A DNA stretch of 64,000 nt, from NCBI GenBank assembly GCA_018609055.1, contig JABAYJ010000001.1, forward strand, positions 124,001 to 188,000, written 5' to 3'. Position 1 is the stretch's first letter; each line of letters opens with the position of its first letter. The notes beneath the pieces were generated by a model. That model saw only the letters and a list, made by a program, of their open reading frames with translations. It made no database searches and was not told the origin of the DNA. The stretch is from Flavobacteriales bacterium. Its GTDB lineage: Bacteria; Bacteroidota; Bacteroidia; Flavobacteriales_D; CAJJDF01. Shown here one piece after another: positions 1 to 9,196 of this stretch. Both the position numbers and the translations under genes were made by a program.

Positions 1-3000
1 TAGAATTATTATCTAATGAAAAATTAGAAGAAGTATTATTAGAGATACTTCCAGAAGCATTTGCAGTAATTAAAGAAACAGCTCGTAGATTTAATGAAAA
101 CGAAGAGATTGAAGTAACTGCAACTGAAATGGATAGACTAGTTTCTACCCAAAAAGATGCTGTAGAAATTGATGGAGACAAAGCGATTTGGTTTAACTCT
201 TGGACAGCTGGTGGAGCAGAAGTTACTTGGGGAATGGTTCACTATGATGTACAATTAATTGGTGGTGTAGCCTTGCACAATGGGAAAATTGCAGAGATGC
301 AAACGGGAGAAGGAAAAACATTAGTTGCAACTTTACCAGTATACTTAAATGCACTTGCAGGAAAAGGTGTTCACATGATTACAGTGAATGATTACCTTGC
401 AAAAAGAGATAGTGAATGGATGGGAACTCTTTATGAGTTTCACGGATTATCAGTAGATTGTATCGACAAGCACCAACCAAATTCTGACGAAAGAAGAAAA
501 GCATACAATGCTGACATTACTTTTGGAACGAACAATGAATTTGGATTCGATTACCTAAGAGATAACATGAGTAGCGAAGTAGATTCTTTGGTACAAAGAA
601 AACACCACTTTGCTATTATAGATGAAGTAGATTCAGTATTAATTGATGATGCAAGAACTCCATTAATTATATCTGGACCAACACCAAAAGGAGACGAACA
701 AGAGTTTACAGCTCTTAAACCAAAAGTGGAGCAGTTATTTGCTGCACAAAGAAAACTAGCTAAAGAGAACCTACAAATTGCAAAAGAAAACATTGCAAAA
801 GCTGAAGATGAATCTTTAGATAAAAAAGTGAAAACTGAACATACTAAAGTTGGTCAAATGGCTTTATTACGTTCTCACAGAGGAATGCCTAAGAATCCTG
901 ATTTAATTAAATATTTGAGTGAACCAGGTATCAAAGTTCAACTTCAAAAAGTAGAGAATTTCTACATGCAGGATCAAAGTAAAGAAATGATCAAGGTAGA
1001 TAGAGAGCTTTATTTTGTTATCGAAGAAAAGAACAATCAAGTTGATTTAACTGAAAAAGGAATTGACTTAATTTCTGGAGTTGAAGATCCTGATTTTTAT
1101 ATTTTACCAGATTTAGGTGGACTATTTGCAGAGGTAGAAAACAAGAATCTTGCAGTAGATGATACTATCTCCAAAAAGGATGAAATCATCAGAGACTACA
1201 CAATAAAAGCTCAGAGAATTCACTCTATCAATCAATTACTAAAAGCATATACGTTATTCGAAAAAGATACCGAATACATTATGGTGGATGGTAAAGTGAA
1301 AATTGTAGATGAACAAACTGGTCGTGTAATGGAAGGAAGACGTTATTCTGACGGACTTCACCAGGCGATTGAAGCTAAGGAAAATGTAAAAATTGAAGCA
1401 TCTACTCAAACATATGCAACAATTACTTTACAGAACTATTTCAGAATGTACCACAAGCTTGCTGGTATGACAGGAACTGCCGAGACTGAAGCAGGTGAAT
1501 TCTGGGATATTTATAAATTGGATGTGGTTGTAATACCAACTAACAAACCAATTGCAAGAGATGACCGTGAGGATTTGGTTTACAAAACAACTAAAGAAAA
1601 ATACTTTGCTGTAAGTGACGAAATTGTAAAGCTAGTAGGTGAAAATCGTCCGGTATTGGTTGGAACAACTTCAGTAGAAATTTCGGAATACTTAAGTAGC
1701 TTATTGAACTCAAAAGGGATTAAGCACAATGTACTGAATGCAAAAAAACACCAACAAGAAGCAGATATTGTTGCTAGTGCTGGTAAAGCAGGAGCAGTGA
1801 CCATTGCAACCAACATGGCTGGAAGGGGAACAGATATTAAACTTCAAGAAGGTGTTAAAGAAGCTGGAGGTTTAGCAATTATTGGAACAGAACGTCACGA
1901 TTCTAGACGAGTTGATAGACAATTAAGAGGTAGAGCAGGAAGACAAGGAGATCCAGGATCTTCTCAGTTCTTTATCTCTTTGGAAGATAACTTAATGAGA
2001 CTTTTTGGTTCGGAAAGAATTGGAAAAATGATGGATAGAATGGGATTCAAAGAAGGTGAAGTAATTCAGCATTCTATGATTTCTAAATCTATAGAAAGAG
2101 CTCAGAAAAAAGTAGAGGAAAACAACTTTGGTATTCGTAAGCACTTGCTTGAGTATGATGATGTAATGAATGCGCAAAGAAATTCAATTTACTCGAAAAG
2201 AAAGAATGCTCTTTACGGAGATAAACTTGATTTAGATATTGCTAATACACTTTATGAGATTTCTGAAAGTGTAGTTTATACGGCTCGTGATGGAGAAGAT
2301 TTTGAAGGATTCCAATTAGAATTAATTAGAATTTTATCTATTCCTTCGCCAGTTAACGAAGTTGATTTTACTAAAATAAATGAGCAAGAGTTAGTAGAAA
2401 TGGTTTACGACAAAGCTAAAGAAGCTTACAACAGAAAGTCAGAATTAATGGCTTCTCAAACATATCCAGTAATTTCAAATGTATATCAAAACGAATCTAA
2501 TTCGTACGAAAACATCATTATCCCAATTACAGACGGAAGCAAAAGCACACAGTTACTTGCTAACCTAAAAGACTCATTTGAAGCTAAAGGAAAGAACTTA
2601 ACTAAATTGCTAGAGAGAAATATTACACTTGGTGTAATTGATAACGAGTGGAAAGAGCATTTGAGAGAAATGGATGACTTGAGACAATCGGTAAGAGGAG
2701 CTCAATACGAGCAGAAAGATCCATTACTTATCTATAAATTGGAGTCTTACGAGTTATTTAAGCAAATGGTGAGCAAGGTGAACAAAGAAATTATTTCTTT
2801 CTTGATGAAGGCTAACCTACCTCAAAATGAAGGTGTAGAACAAACGAATAACGAGAAATTAAGATCAAAATCTCAGCCTAAGCTACAGACAGGAAGAACA
2901 GATATTGGAGCTGGAACTGAAGCTAACCAACAAGTTGCAAGACAGCAACAAAATGGGGAAAGAGTAAAACAACAGCCAGTTGTAAATGAAGCTAAAATTG

Positions 3001-3116
3001 GAAGAAACGACCGAGTTCAAATCATAAACTTGAGAAGTGGAGAAACCAAAGAAGTGAAATACAAGCAAGCAGAACCTTTAATTAAAGAAGGTACTTGGCA
3101 AATGGCTCAAAAATAA
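1..3116 (+). CDS. secA: Protein translocase ATPase SecA (5' end outside window)
   Basis: Motor ATPase that drives unfolded preproteins through SecYEG. The frame is open from base 3, upstream of the first in-window ATG at 129, so the gene starts before the window; about 1037 codons are visible and roughly 60-80 N-terminal residues are probably missing. Visible motifs are Walker A (MQTGEGKTL, near base 300), the DEAD-type box [19 protein letters not shown] (near 620), [12 protein letters not shown], and the motif VI stretch [19 protein letters not shown] (near 1915-1975). The scaffold segment QKDPLLIYK is near 2715. The C-terminus starts like the usual tail (KIGRND) but has no CxC...CH zinc-binding motif and ends in a basic stretch, so the SecB/lipid-binding zinc domain is absent. 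The solute-binding lipoprotein gene follows after 3 bases. Confidence 0.98.
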   Translation, partial: ELLSNEKLEEVLLEILPEAFAVIKETARRFNENEEIEVTATEMDRLVSTQKDAVEIDGDKAIWFNSWTAGGAEVTWGMVHYDVQLIGGVALHNGKIAEMQTGEGKTLVATLPVYLNALAGKGVHMITVNDYLAKRDSEWMGTLYEFHGLSVDCIDKHQPNSDERRKAYNADITFGTNNEFGFDYLRDNMSSEVDSLVQRKHHFAIIDEVDSVLIDDARTPLIISGPTPKGDEQEFTALKPKVEQLFAAQRKLAKENLQIAKENIAKAEDESLDKKVKTEHTKVGQMALLRSHRGMPKNPDLIKYLSEPGIKVQLQKVENFYMQDQSKEMIKVDRELYFVIEEKNNQVDLTEKGIDLISGVEDPDFYILPDLGGLFAEVENKNLAVDDTISKKDEIIRDYTIKAQRIHSINQLLKAYTLFEKDTEYIMVDGKVKIVDEQTGRVMEGRRYSDGLHQAIEAKENVKIEASTQTYATITLQNYFRMYHKLAGMTGTAETEAGEFWDIYKLDVVVIPTNKPIARDDREDLVYKTTKEKYFAVSDEIVKLVGENRPVLVGTTSVEISEYLSSLLNSKGIKHNVLNAKKHQQEADIVASAGKAGAVTIATNMAGRGTDIKLQEGVKEAGGLAIIGTERHDSRRVDRQLRGRAGRQGDPGSSQFFISLEDNLMRLFGSERIGKMMDRMGFKEGEVIQHSMISKSIERAQKKVEENNFGIRKHLLEYDDVMNAQRNSIYSKRKNALYGDKLDLDIANTLYEISESVVYTARDGEDFEGFQLELIRILSIPSPVNEVDFTKINEQELVEMVYDKAKEAYNRKSELMASQTYPVISNVYQNESNSYENIIIPITDGSKSTQLLANLKDSFEAKGKNLTKLLERNITLGVIDNEWKEHLREMDDLRQSVRGAQYEQKDPLLIYKLESYELFKQMVSKVNKEIISFLMKANLPQNEGVEQTNNEKLRSKSQPKLQTGRTDIGAGTEANQQVARQQQNGERVKQQPVVNEAKIGRNDRVQIINLRSGETKEVKYKQAEPLIKEGTWQMAQK

Positions 3117-3119
3117 ACT

Positions 3120-3890
3120 ATGACAATGTTCAAACAACATTCAAAAGCAATGATGATTATTCTTATAATCTCATTGCTTTTTTCTTGCAACAATAATTCT
3201 AAAGTAAAAATCTATGTATCCTGGCCAGTTGGCGAAGGACTGCCTCATTACCAATGGGAAAAAGGAGATTTGAAACCAACAGGAATAGAACCAGCATTTA
3301 TCGAAAGAGTGCTCGAAGAAGCCGGTTTAGAATATGAATACATCACTGATTTAGCTTTACAAAAAGGGGGTGATCCAAGGATGTATTCTATTACAACTGG
3401 ACGAGCAGATATCTGTATCAGAGGAATGACTATAAATGAAAACAGAAAGCGATTTGTATTGTTTACCAATCCCTATTATGTTGATGGACTTTCTGCATTA
3501 GTTCGTAAGTCAGATTCATTAAAAACTCAAGAAGATTTAGTGGGTAAAAACGTGTATGCTTTAGAATTTACAACAGCTTACCCTTGGGCAATTAGCAACA
3601 TGCCTAATAGTACGGTAATGACTTATTCGGAGTTTGACACAGCTTTCGTTAAGCCCGAAAGCTTGTTACTAAAAAATGAAATTGATGCATACATCATGGA
3701 TAAAAGTTTCTTGAATTATATAGAACAATTTAATCCTAGTCTTGAAGTAATGGAGCGTAAATTTACGGAGGAAAGCATTGGTATTGCTGTATCTAAAAAT
3801 AGACCAGAGTTAGTTGAAAAACTAAATACTGCTATGGAAAAACTTAAAGAATCTGGAGAGTTTAATAAACTATTGAAAGGATTATTATGA
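3120..3890 (+). CDS. Family 3 extracellular solute-binding lipoprotein
   Basis: Predicted periplasmic or membrane-anchored ligand-binding protein of the SBP_bac_3 (amino-acid-binding-like) family, 256 aa. The N-terminus is a lipoprotein signal with lipobox LLFSC at about residues 19-23. The body shows family-like segments such as TGIEPAFIERVLEEAGLEYEY, TGRADICIRGMTINENRKRFVLFTNPYY and a C-terminal helix ending KESGEFNKLLKGLL. No ABC permease or ATPase gene is adjacent, so it is an orphan binding protein; the ligand cannot be told. It starts 3 bases after secA and its TGA stop overlaps the ATG of the next (broken) gene as ATGA, which implies co-transcription. This is one of only two genes in the window that end in TGA. 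Confidence 0.85.
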   Translation: MTMFKQHSKAMMIILIISLLFSCNNNSKVKIYVSWPVGEGLPHYQWEKGDLKPTGIEPAFIERVLEEAGLEYEYITDLALQKGGDPRMYSITTGRADICIRGMTINENRKRFVLFTNPYYVDGLSALVRKSDSLKTQEDLVGKNVYALEFTTAYPWAISNMPNSTVMTYSEFDTAFVKPESLLLKNEIDAYIMDKSFLNYIEQFNPSLEVMERKFTEESIGIAVSKNRPELVEKLNTAMEKLKESGEFNKLLKGLL

Positions 3891-4381
3891 TTTTAAAATC
3901 AGATATTCCAAGTGATTCTAGTTTGCATAATCATATTGATAATATAGATTTTGAAGACTGCTTTAGCTTTGACATCTCTAATAATTCCATGTGAATTAAT
4001 GATTTGTATGTAGCTATTTTTTCTTCAGCTCCAAAATGGGTGGAAGCCTTAATGAGATTTAGAAATAGTATTGTAAGAGTTTTTGGATTAAAAACTGAGA
4101 TGAAAGAAACACCTAATTCTGATTTTAAAGTTGGAGATAAGGTCGGTATTTTCTCTATTTATGAAATCCTTAATAACGAAATAATTGCTGGTGAAGATGA
4201 CAAACATCTAAACTTTAGGGTTTCTATTCACAGAGAAATAAAGGAGAAAACAACAGTTTCGGTTTCTACAGCAGTTCTTTACAATAACAACTTTGGTAAA
4301 GTTTATATGACAATTGTAAAACCTTTTCATAAACTGGTGGTAAAATCATTGATGAAGAAGGCTTGTAGAAAACTAAGGTAA
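3887..4381 (+). pseudogene. DUF2867-type protein split by an in-frame TGA
   Basis: Reading from the ATG at 3887 (overlapping the upstream stop as ATGA) gives 35 codons, then TGA at 3992-3994, then the same frame continues open to TAA at 4379-4381; together 164 codons. The downstream part has the segment FSSAPKWVEALMRFRNSIV followed by RVFGLKT, which I recognise as the DUF2867 family core, and the upstream 35 residues look like that family's N-terminus. No other lesion is visible, so this is a very recent nonsense mutation, a sequencing error, or a read-through. Restarting at the TTG at 4004 would leave a 125-residue protein lacking the N-terminus. Function of the family is unknown to me. Confidence 0.75.
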
Positions 4382-4411
4382 AATCCATCTAACTCCTTAT
4401 ATTTACGGAGC

Positions 4412-5863
4412 ATGAACAGAAAATTCATAACCAATCTTGCATTTTTGCTCTTCCTCAATTTTTTGGTGAAGCCATTTTATATTTTGGGAATTGATGCCGA
4501 AATACAAAATCGTGTAGGTGCCGAAGATTACGGAATGTACTTTTCTCTTCTAGGGTTTACATTTCTGTTCACTATTTTTCTGGATGTGGGAATTGTAAAT
4601 TTCACTACCCGAACCATTTCACAACAACCTTTTCTAATTCAGAAATATTTCTCTAAAGTATTTTCTCTCAGAATATTCTTAGCGTTAATTTACGGAGTTT
4701 TAGTGCTGATTATAGGTGGAATTATTGGTTACAACCAATCCGAAATTTACTTATTACTCTGGCTTATTTTTAATCAAATATTAGCTGGTTTCACTTTATA
4801 CTTCCGTTCCAATTTAACAGGATTGTTATTATTCAAATACGATAGTATAGTTTCCGTCTTAGATAGATTTCTACTTATTATTATTTGCTCAATACTTCTT
4901 TGGGGAGGAGTAACTACCGAACCTTTTCAAATATATTGGTTCGTGTATGCCCAAACATTTGCCTACGGAGTTTCTGCAATTACCGCTTTGATATTTTTAT
5001 TGAGCAACCAAAAATTAAAAAAACTAAACTGGGACAAGCTTTTTTCAATGGCAATACTAAGGCAAAGTGCACCTTATGCTTTGCTAATTTTATTAATGAC
5101 ATTCTATTACCGAGCAGATAGTGTAATGCTCGAGCGAATGCTCGAAGATGGTAAAACACAAGCGGGAATTTATGCCAATGGATTTCGATTCTTTGAAGCA
5201 GCTAACAACATTGCTTTTTTGTTTGCCACTCTCCTACTCCCTCTATTTTCTAATTTATTAAAGAACAAAAAACCAGTAGCAAGCCTAGTAAAAATTGCAA
5301 GTAGTATTCTTATTCCTGGGGCTATTTTAGTGGCAATAACCTGCTTTTTGTTTAGCCAACAATTAATAGATGCTCGTTACATAAATAGCACCTTTCAATC
5401 AGGGCAAGTATTTGGAATACTCATGATTTGCTTTGTATTTATTTCTACTACTTACATTTTTGGGACATTACTTACAGCAAATGGAAACCTTAAAACATTG
5501 AACAAAATTGCTTTTGGAGGAGTTGTTCTTAATATTATTTTAAACCTTATTTTAATACCTAAGTACCAAGCTTACGGAGCTGCAATAGCAAGTTTAATAA
5601 CCCAAGGGTTAACAACCATTGCTCAAGTTTGGCTATGTAAATCCTACTTTAATTTAAAAATGAATTCTTCGCTCATAACTAGAGGTTTTATTTTTACTGC
5701 AATTTGCTTAGCCTTAGGTGTTATATTAAATCAAGAGTATTTCAATTTCATACCTTGGTATGGATTAATGGCAATTTTATTCTTCTCAGGAATACTTTTC
5801 CTTTTTGTTCTGCAAATAGTAGAAATTAAAAACGTGAAGAAGTTATTTCAGAAAATATCCTAA
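4412..5863 (+). CDS. Wzx-like oligosaccharide flippase (MATE/MOP superfamily)
   Basis: Polytopic inner-membrane protein of 483 aa with about 12-14 hydrophobic segments spread over the whole length, of the polysaccharide-biosynthesis/flippase type. Family-like features are the N-terminal NFLVKPFYILGIDAEIQNRVG region, a conserved Asp in FLDVGIVNFTTRTISQ, and YGAAIASLITQGLTTIAQ in the C-terminal half. Members move undecaprenyl-linked oligosaccharide repeat units to the periplasmic face. It is a candidate partner for the Wzz-like and ligase genes 8 kb downstream, though it is not in the same operon. A near-consensus -7 box (TATATTTA) lies just before the ATG. Substrate unknown. Confidence 0.85.
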   Translation: MNRKFITNLAFLLFLNFLVKPFYILGIDAEIQNRVGAEDYGMYFSLLGFTFLFTIFLDVGIVNFTTRTISQQPFLIQKYFSKVFSLRIFLALIYGVLVLIIGGIIGYNQSEIYLLLWLIFNQILAGFTLYFRSNLTGLLLFKYDSIVSVLDRFLLIIICSILLWGGVTTEPFQIYWFVYAQTFAYGVSAITALIFLLSNQKLKKLNWDKLFSMAILRQSAPYALLILLMTFYYRADSVMLERMLEDGKTQAGIYANGFRFFEAANNIAFLFATLLLPLFSNLLKNKKPVASLVKIASSILIPGAILVAITCFLFSQQLIDARYINSTFQSGQVFGILMICFVFISTTYIFGTLLTANGNLKTLNKIAFGGVVLNIILNLILIPKYQAYGAAIASLITQGLTTIAQVWLCKSYFNLKMNSSLITRGFIFTAICLALGVILNQEYFNFIPWYGLMAILFFSGILFLFVLQIVEIKNVKKLFQKIS

Positions 5864-5881
5864 AACTTTTATATTTAATAA

Positions 5882-6544
5882 ATGAAAAACCTAGGTACCA
5901 TAATTCCACTTGCTTGGCCAAACACTCCCGTAATTCAGGAGGGTAAATGGTATGATGGAATAATGCGGACTCTTGGTTTTATAAAAAATGGATATTACAA
6001 AGCAGGTCATGCAGCTTTGGTTTTGGCAAATCACGAAACCAAGGAATTCTATTACTATGATTTTGGAAGGTATCAAACTCCAAAAAAACATGGGAGAGTA
6101 AGAGATAGTTTTACCGATCCTGATTTAATACTACAAACGAAAGTAGAATTAGAGGATGGAAAAATAACTAATATAGAAGCGCTAATGAGCGAATTAGCTT
6201 CTTTGGAAGCAACACACGGAGAAGGAAGATTAATTGCCTCTACAAAGGTCGTTTTGGATATTGACAAGGCATTTGCTAAAGCGAAAGCCATACAAAATAG
6301 AGAAGCAATAATTTATGGGCCATTCAATATTGGTGGAACTAACTGTTCGCGATTTGTAGCACAGACAGCCAAGACTAGTAATTTAGGTTGGTTCAAGAAT
6401 TTAATTATTCGTTTTCCCTATACTATAACGCACACTACTATTACTAATGTGAAAATCATTAACGATAAGCGGTATTATTACGAACTAAAGAATGGAGTTT
6501 TTACCAAACGAATGAATATCCTTTACCCTTTGATAAAAAAATAA
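5882..6544 (+). CDS. DUF6695-type protein, unknown function
   Basis: 220-residue protein without a signal peptide or membrane segment. It resembles the Bacteroidota DUF6695 family as I remember it: an N-terminal 'LAWP' stretch, YYKAGHAALVLANHETKEFYYYDFGRYQTP, and later GPFNIGGTNCSRFVAQT. The conserved His in AGHAAL and Cys in NCSRF are arranged like the active-site pair of papain-fold/NlpC-P60 enzymes (in permuted order), so a cysteine hydrolase fold is possible, but this is inference only. Its TAA stop shares one base with the ATG of the next gene (TAATG), so the two are translationally coupled. Confidence 0.65.
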   Translation: MKNLGTIIPLAWPNTPVIQEGKWYDGIMRTLGFIKNGYYKAGHAALVLANHETKEFYYYDFGRYQTPKKHGRVRDSFTDPDLILQTKVELEDGKITNIEALMSELASLEATHGEGRLIASTKVVLDIDKAFAKAKAIQNREAIIYGPFNIGGTNCSRFVAQTAKTSNLGWFKNLIIRFPYTITHTTITNVKIINDKRYYYELKNGVFTKRMNILYPLIKK

Positions 6545-6843
6545 TGGATTTAACCGGAAGACTCATAGCACCCGAAAAAATTGGGAAAACACCTTCAGAA
6601 GCACAATGGCTTTCTGGTGAAGGTGGTGGAGCTTGGTTTTACATCCAAAAAGAAGAAAACAACTACCGAATAAAACGATATACTCCACAAGGAATAGTAG
6701 ATTGTGATAGAGTTTTTGAGTTAAAAAGCACTGAAAATTTTAATGAGAATGAATCATTTGAAGTACAGCATATTTCTCATGGTGCTTTGGTTCGAGTTAA
6801 GCAAAAAGAAGTTTTGTTTGTGTTTGAGTGGTTGGGGAAATAA
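6544..6843 (+). CDS. Small conserved protein coupled to the DUF6695-type gene
   Basis: 99-residue cytoplasmic-looking protein with no signal peptide. The core has SEAQWLSGEGGGAWFYIQ, a glycine-rich turn followed by alternating hydrophobic residues and KRYTPQGIVDCDRVFEL, suggesting a small beta-sheet protein. I recall similar short proteins beside or fused to DUF6695 members in Flavobacteria, but I cannot assign a function. The start overlaps the preceding stop by one base. Confidence 0.6.
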   Translation: MDLTGRLIAPEKIGKTPSEAQWLSGEGGGAWFYIQKEENNYRIKRYTPQGIVDCDRVFELKSTENFNENESFEVQHISHGALVRVKQKEVLFVFEWLGK

Positions 6844-6908
6844 ATTTCTTCAAAATCCGTGTTACTTTTCCAAACCATTGCATTACACAATAAAGAAAAA
6901 GCCCTTCT

Positions 6909-7091
6909 TTGACAGAAAAAGAAAAACATATTGAACTGGAGTTCATCCAAAAAGCGAAGGAAAACAAGCAGTTTTTCGGGTTTTTGTATGAGAAATACTA
7001 CGAGCAAATTTTTGTGTTCATTTTCAAGAAACTTCAAGATGAGGATATAACTGGTGAGGTCTGTTCTCTTACCTTTCTTAAAGCCAAGTAG
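6909..7091 (+). pseudogene. ECF sigma-70 factor remnant (region 2 start only)
   Basis: Sixty codons from a TTG at 6909 read MTEKEKHIELEFIQKAKENK, then FFGFLYEKYYEQIFVFIFKK and EVCSLTFLKAK, matching the start of region 2 of Bacteroidota extracytoplasmic-function sigma factors, then TAG at 7089. A full ECF sigma is 160-190 aa; regions 2.3-4 are missing in this frame. The -1 frame is open from 7082 (after TAA at 7079-7081) and reads on with VERYEDSSINLFKIGIAKLD, which loosely resembles the expected continuation, so a frameshift near 7082-7090 is likely. No region 4 helix-turn-helix is recognisable downstream. Treated as a decayed gene. Confidence 0.6.
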
Positions 7092-7177
7092 AAAGATATG
7101 AAGATTCAAGTATAAATTTATTTAAAATTGGAATTGCTAAACTTGACTCTACTCCTACTCTTAAACTTAATTATGCA

Positions 7178-7969
7178 ATGTCACTAAGAGAGAGAAATAA
7201 CATCTCAAATATTGAATTTTATACTTTGGTAAGAGATGCTATTTATTGTGATAACAAAAAAATAAAAGACCATGTTGTATCTCAATTTTTTGAATCTGCT
7301 AAGGAAGCTTCTGTAAATAATAAGGTTCCGAAATCTCAACTAAGCTTTGACTTTTTTCAATTATTAAAAATAGAAAGCAGAAAAAATACTTGGCAAACTA
7401 ACCAATCTGATAGGTATATGGAAGATGCTCATTTGTTTTTAGATTGTGAAAATTTAACTATTGAGCTCAAGCTACTCAATAAAAATTTTGGTTATAATTT
7501 CCATGCTATTAAATTTTATCTTAAAGCTTACAACAAATTAAATTGTTCAGAAGATTTGGAGATAAACAAAATGAATAACAAAGTAAAAAAGGAGGAGGAA
7601 AGAGAGAAAACTGTAAGAATTGATAATTCCCGTACTAAAGCTCCTAGGGTAGAAGAAATATTTGAAGTAGTCGAAACACAGCCTTCTTTCCCTGGTGGAG
7701 AAGAAGAGCTATTTAAGTTTATTAGACAGAATACAGTCTACCCAGATTCGGCCAAAGAAAATGGAATTAACGGAAAAGTATATGTACAATTTGTAGTCAC
7801 AAAAACTGGTGAAGTTAACGACATTAAGGTGATAAGAGGAATTGGTGGTGGTTGTGATGAAGCTGCAGTTGCAGTAGTTAGCAAAATGCCAAATTGGATT
7901 CCTGGCGAACAAAGAGGAAAGAAAATTGATGTAAGATTTGTTCTTCCTATTTCGTTTAAATTAGAATAG
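7178..7969 (+). CDS. TonB C-terminal domain protein lacking an N-terminal anchor
   Basis: 263 aa. Residues about 160-263 form a typical Bacteroidota TonB C-terminal domain (VEEIFEVVETQPSFPGGEEE, GKVYVQFVVTKTGEVNDIKV, AVAVVSKMPNWIPGEQRGKK, VRFVLPISF). Classical TonB energy transducers have an N-terminal transmembrane helix that contacts ExbB/ExbD, but residues 1-155 here are charged and mostly helical with no membrane segment or signal peptide. The frame is also open upstream to 7082, so the true start could be earlier and the ORF may include debris of the broken sigma gene. It may therefore be a chimera made by decay rather than a working transducer. It converges on the EnvC-like gene with a 3-base gap. 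Confidence 0.7.
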   Translation: MSLRERNNISNIEFYTLVRDAIYCDNKKIKDHVVSQFFESAKEASVNNKVPKSQLSFDFFQLLKIESRKNTWQTNQSDRYMEDAHLFLDCENLTIELKLLNKNFGYNFHAIKFYLKAYNKLNCSEDLEINKMNNKVKKEEEREKTVRIDNSRTKAPRVEEIFEVVETQPSFPGGEEELFKFIRQNTVYPDSAKENGINGKVYVQFVVTKTGEVNDIKVIRGIGGGCDEAAVAVVSKMPNWIPGEQRGKKIDVRFVLPISFKLE

Positions 7970-7972
7970 ATT

Positions 7973-9196
7973 CTAACTTTTATACAACCAAATAGCAGGA
8001 TTCTGGGTACTCATATCTGAACCAGATATTTTCCAAATTTCGAAATGCGATTCAGAAATTGTTCCAGATGGATCGGGTAATAAAACGCCAATTTCTTGCT
8101 TAGTTTTTACTGATTGCCCAACCTCAACTTTAACAGATTTAAGATTAGAATAAACAGTTCGATAAGCTCCATGGCTAATAATTACCGTTTGTCCGCTACC
8201 GGGTATTGTGAAAACACTTGTCACTTTTCCTTCGAATACAGCTCGCACATTAGATCCTTTGAGAGTGCTAATATCAATTCCATTGTTCTGGACATAAGCA
8301 GTAGATATTTCGCTATGCCTTTGCTTTCCATATCTCTTGGTAATAGTTCCTCGAGATACTGGCCAAGGTAATTTCCCTCTATTTTTCTCAAAACTATTAG
8401 AAGCTAATTTGGCTTCTGGGCTCAAGGCAAACGAATTGTTTTTTCTCGATTTAGCCATCTGCTTTTCTATCTCCGCTCTTATTGCTTGGGCTATTCTCTC
8501 TTGCTCTGCTTCTTGCTTTTTAAGCTTAGCTTGCAAAACTTCCTTATTCGATAAAATTTTGTTCAGCACAATTTGTTGCTTGTCTTTTACCTCTTGAAAT
8601 TTCTTTTTTTCCTCATCATATGAGGCTATCATTTCCTTTTTAGACTCAATGTTGGCAAGTAGTATTTCATTCTCCTTTCTTAGCTTAACCTGCATGTTTT
8701 TTACCTCAACAGCTTTCAATTTTCTGTTTTCAGAATATTGCTCAATGTATTTTAGTCTTCTATAAGCTTGGTTATAATCCTCTGATGAAAAAAGATAAAT
8801 AACACTATATTCTCTCTTCCTATTTTTATAGGCAAACCTTACCATTTCACGGAATTCCTTCTTCAATCTTAATATTGACTGATTAAGGGATTCAACTTCT
8901 TTTTTATTAGATTTTATTTGATAGGTTGTCTCTTTTATCTGGTTCCCCATGTTAATTAAAAGCTCCTCTTTAAAAGCGATTTGCTTATTAATGATTCGCA
9001 GTTCAGATAAAGTAGAATTCTGAGATTTTTGAGTGGCAGAAAGTAATTCTTGAGTTTGCTCAAGCTGTTTGTTTAATTGCTTTTCTTTAGCTTTTAGCTT
9101 ATCTGTTTTACTCTGAGAAAAACTAGTAACTCCCATAAAACCCATCAGCATTACCAATGTAATTAATCTCAAAATATGGAAGTTCTTATTTCTCAT
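7973..9196 (-). CDS. EnvC-like murein hydrolase activator (degenerate M23/LytM)
   Basis: 407-residue exported protein: signal peptide (residues ~1-28, ending TSFSQ), long coiled coil (~30-250, rich in K, E, Q and L), then a C-terminal LytM/M23 domain (~290-407). The zinc-binding residues of active M23 peptidases are not kept: the HxxxD site reads NNGIDIS and the HxH site reads HFEIW. That pattern is known for EnvC, which activates periplasmic amidases at the septum rather than cutting murein itself. It is the last gene of a (-) operon and its ATG shares one base with the stop of the DUF4292 gene, an order I know from other Bacteroidota. Confidence 0.88.
   Translation of the reverse strand: MRNKNFHILRLITLVMLMGFMGVTSFSQSKTDKLKAKEKQLNKQLEQTQELLSATQKSQNSTLSELRIINKQIAFKEELLINMGNQIKETTYQIKSNKKEVESLNQSILRLKKEFREMVRFAYKNRKREYSVIYLFSSEDYNQAYRRLKYIEQYSENRKLKAVEVKNMQVKLRKENEILLANIESKKEMIASYDEEKKKFQEVKDKQQIVLNKILSNKEVLQAKLKKQEAEQERIAQAIRAEIEKQMAKSRKNNSFALSPEAKLASNSFEKNRGKLPWPVSRGTITKRYGKQRHSEISTAYVQNNGIDISTLKGSNVRAVFEGKVTSVFTIPGSGQTVIISHGAYRTVYSNLKSVKVEVGQSVKTKQEIGVLLPDPSGTISESHFEIWKISGSDMSTQNPAIWLYKS

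Noticed and set aside
3887..4381. Selenocysteine at the DUF2867 TGA
   Set aside because: The residue is not a Cys position as far as I know the family, and no SECIS-like hairpin directly after the TGA was apparent.
4885..5121. 78-codon plus-strand frame inside the flippase
   Set aside because: Out of frame within a clear membrane-protein gene; no independent signal.
7076..7092. Programmed -1 frameshift in the sigma remnant
   Set aside because: No X_XXY_YYZ slippery heptamer in the right phase and no stem-loop after it; decay is simpler.
6777..7109. 110-codon minus-strand frame
   Set aside because: Antisense to the small coupled gene and the sigma remnant, which have recognisable protein features on the plus strand.
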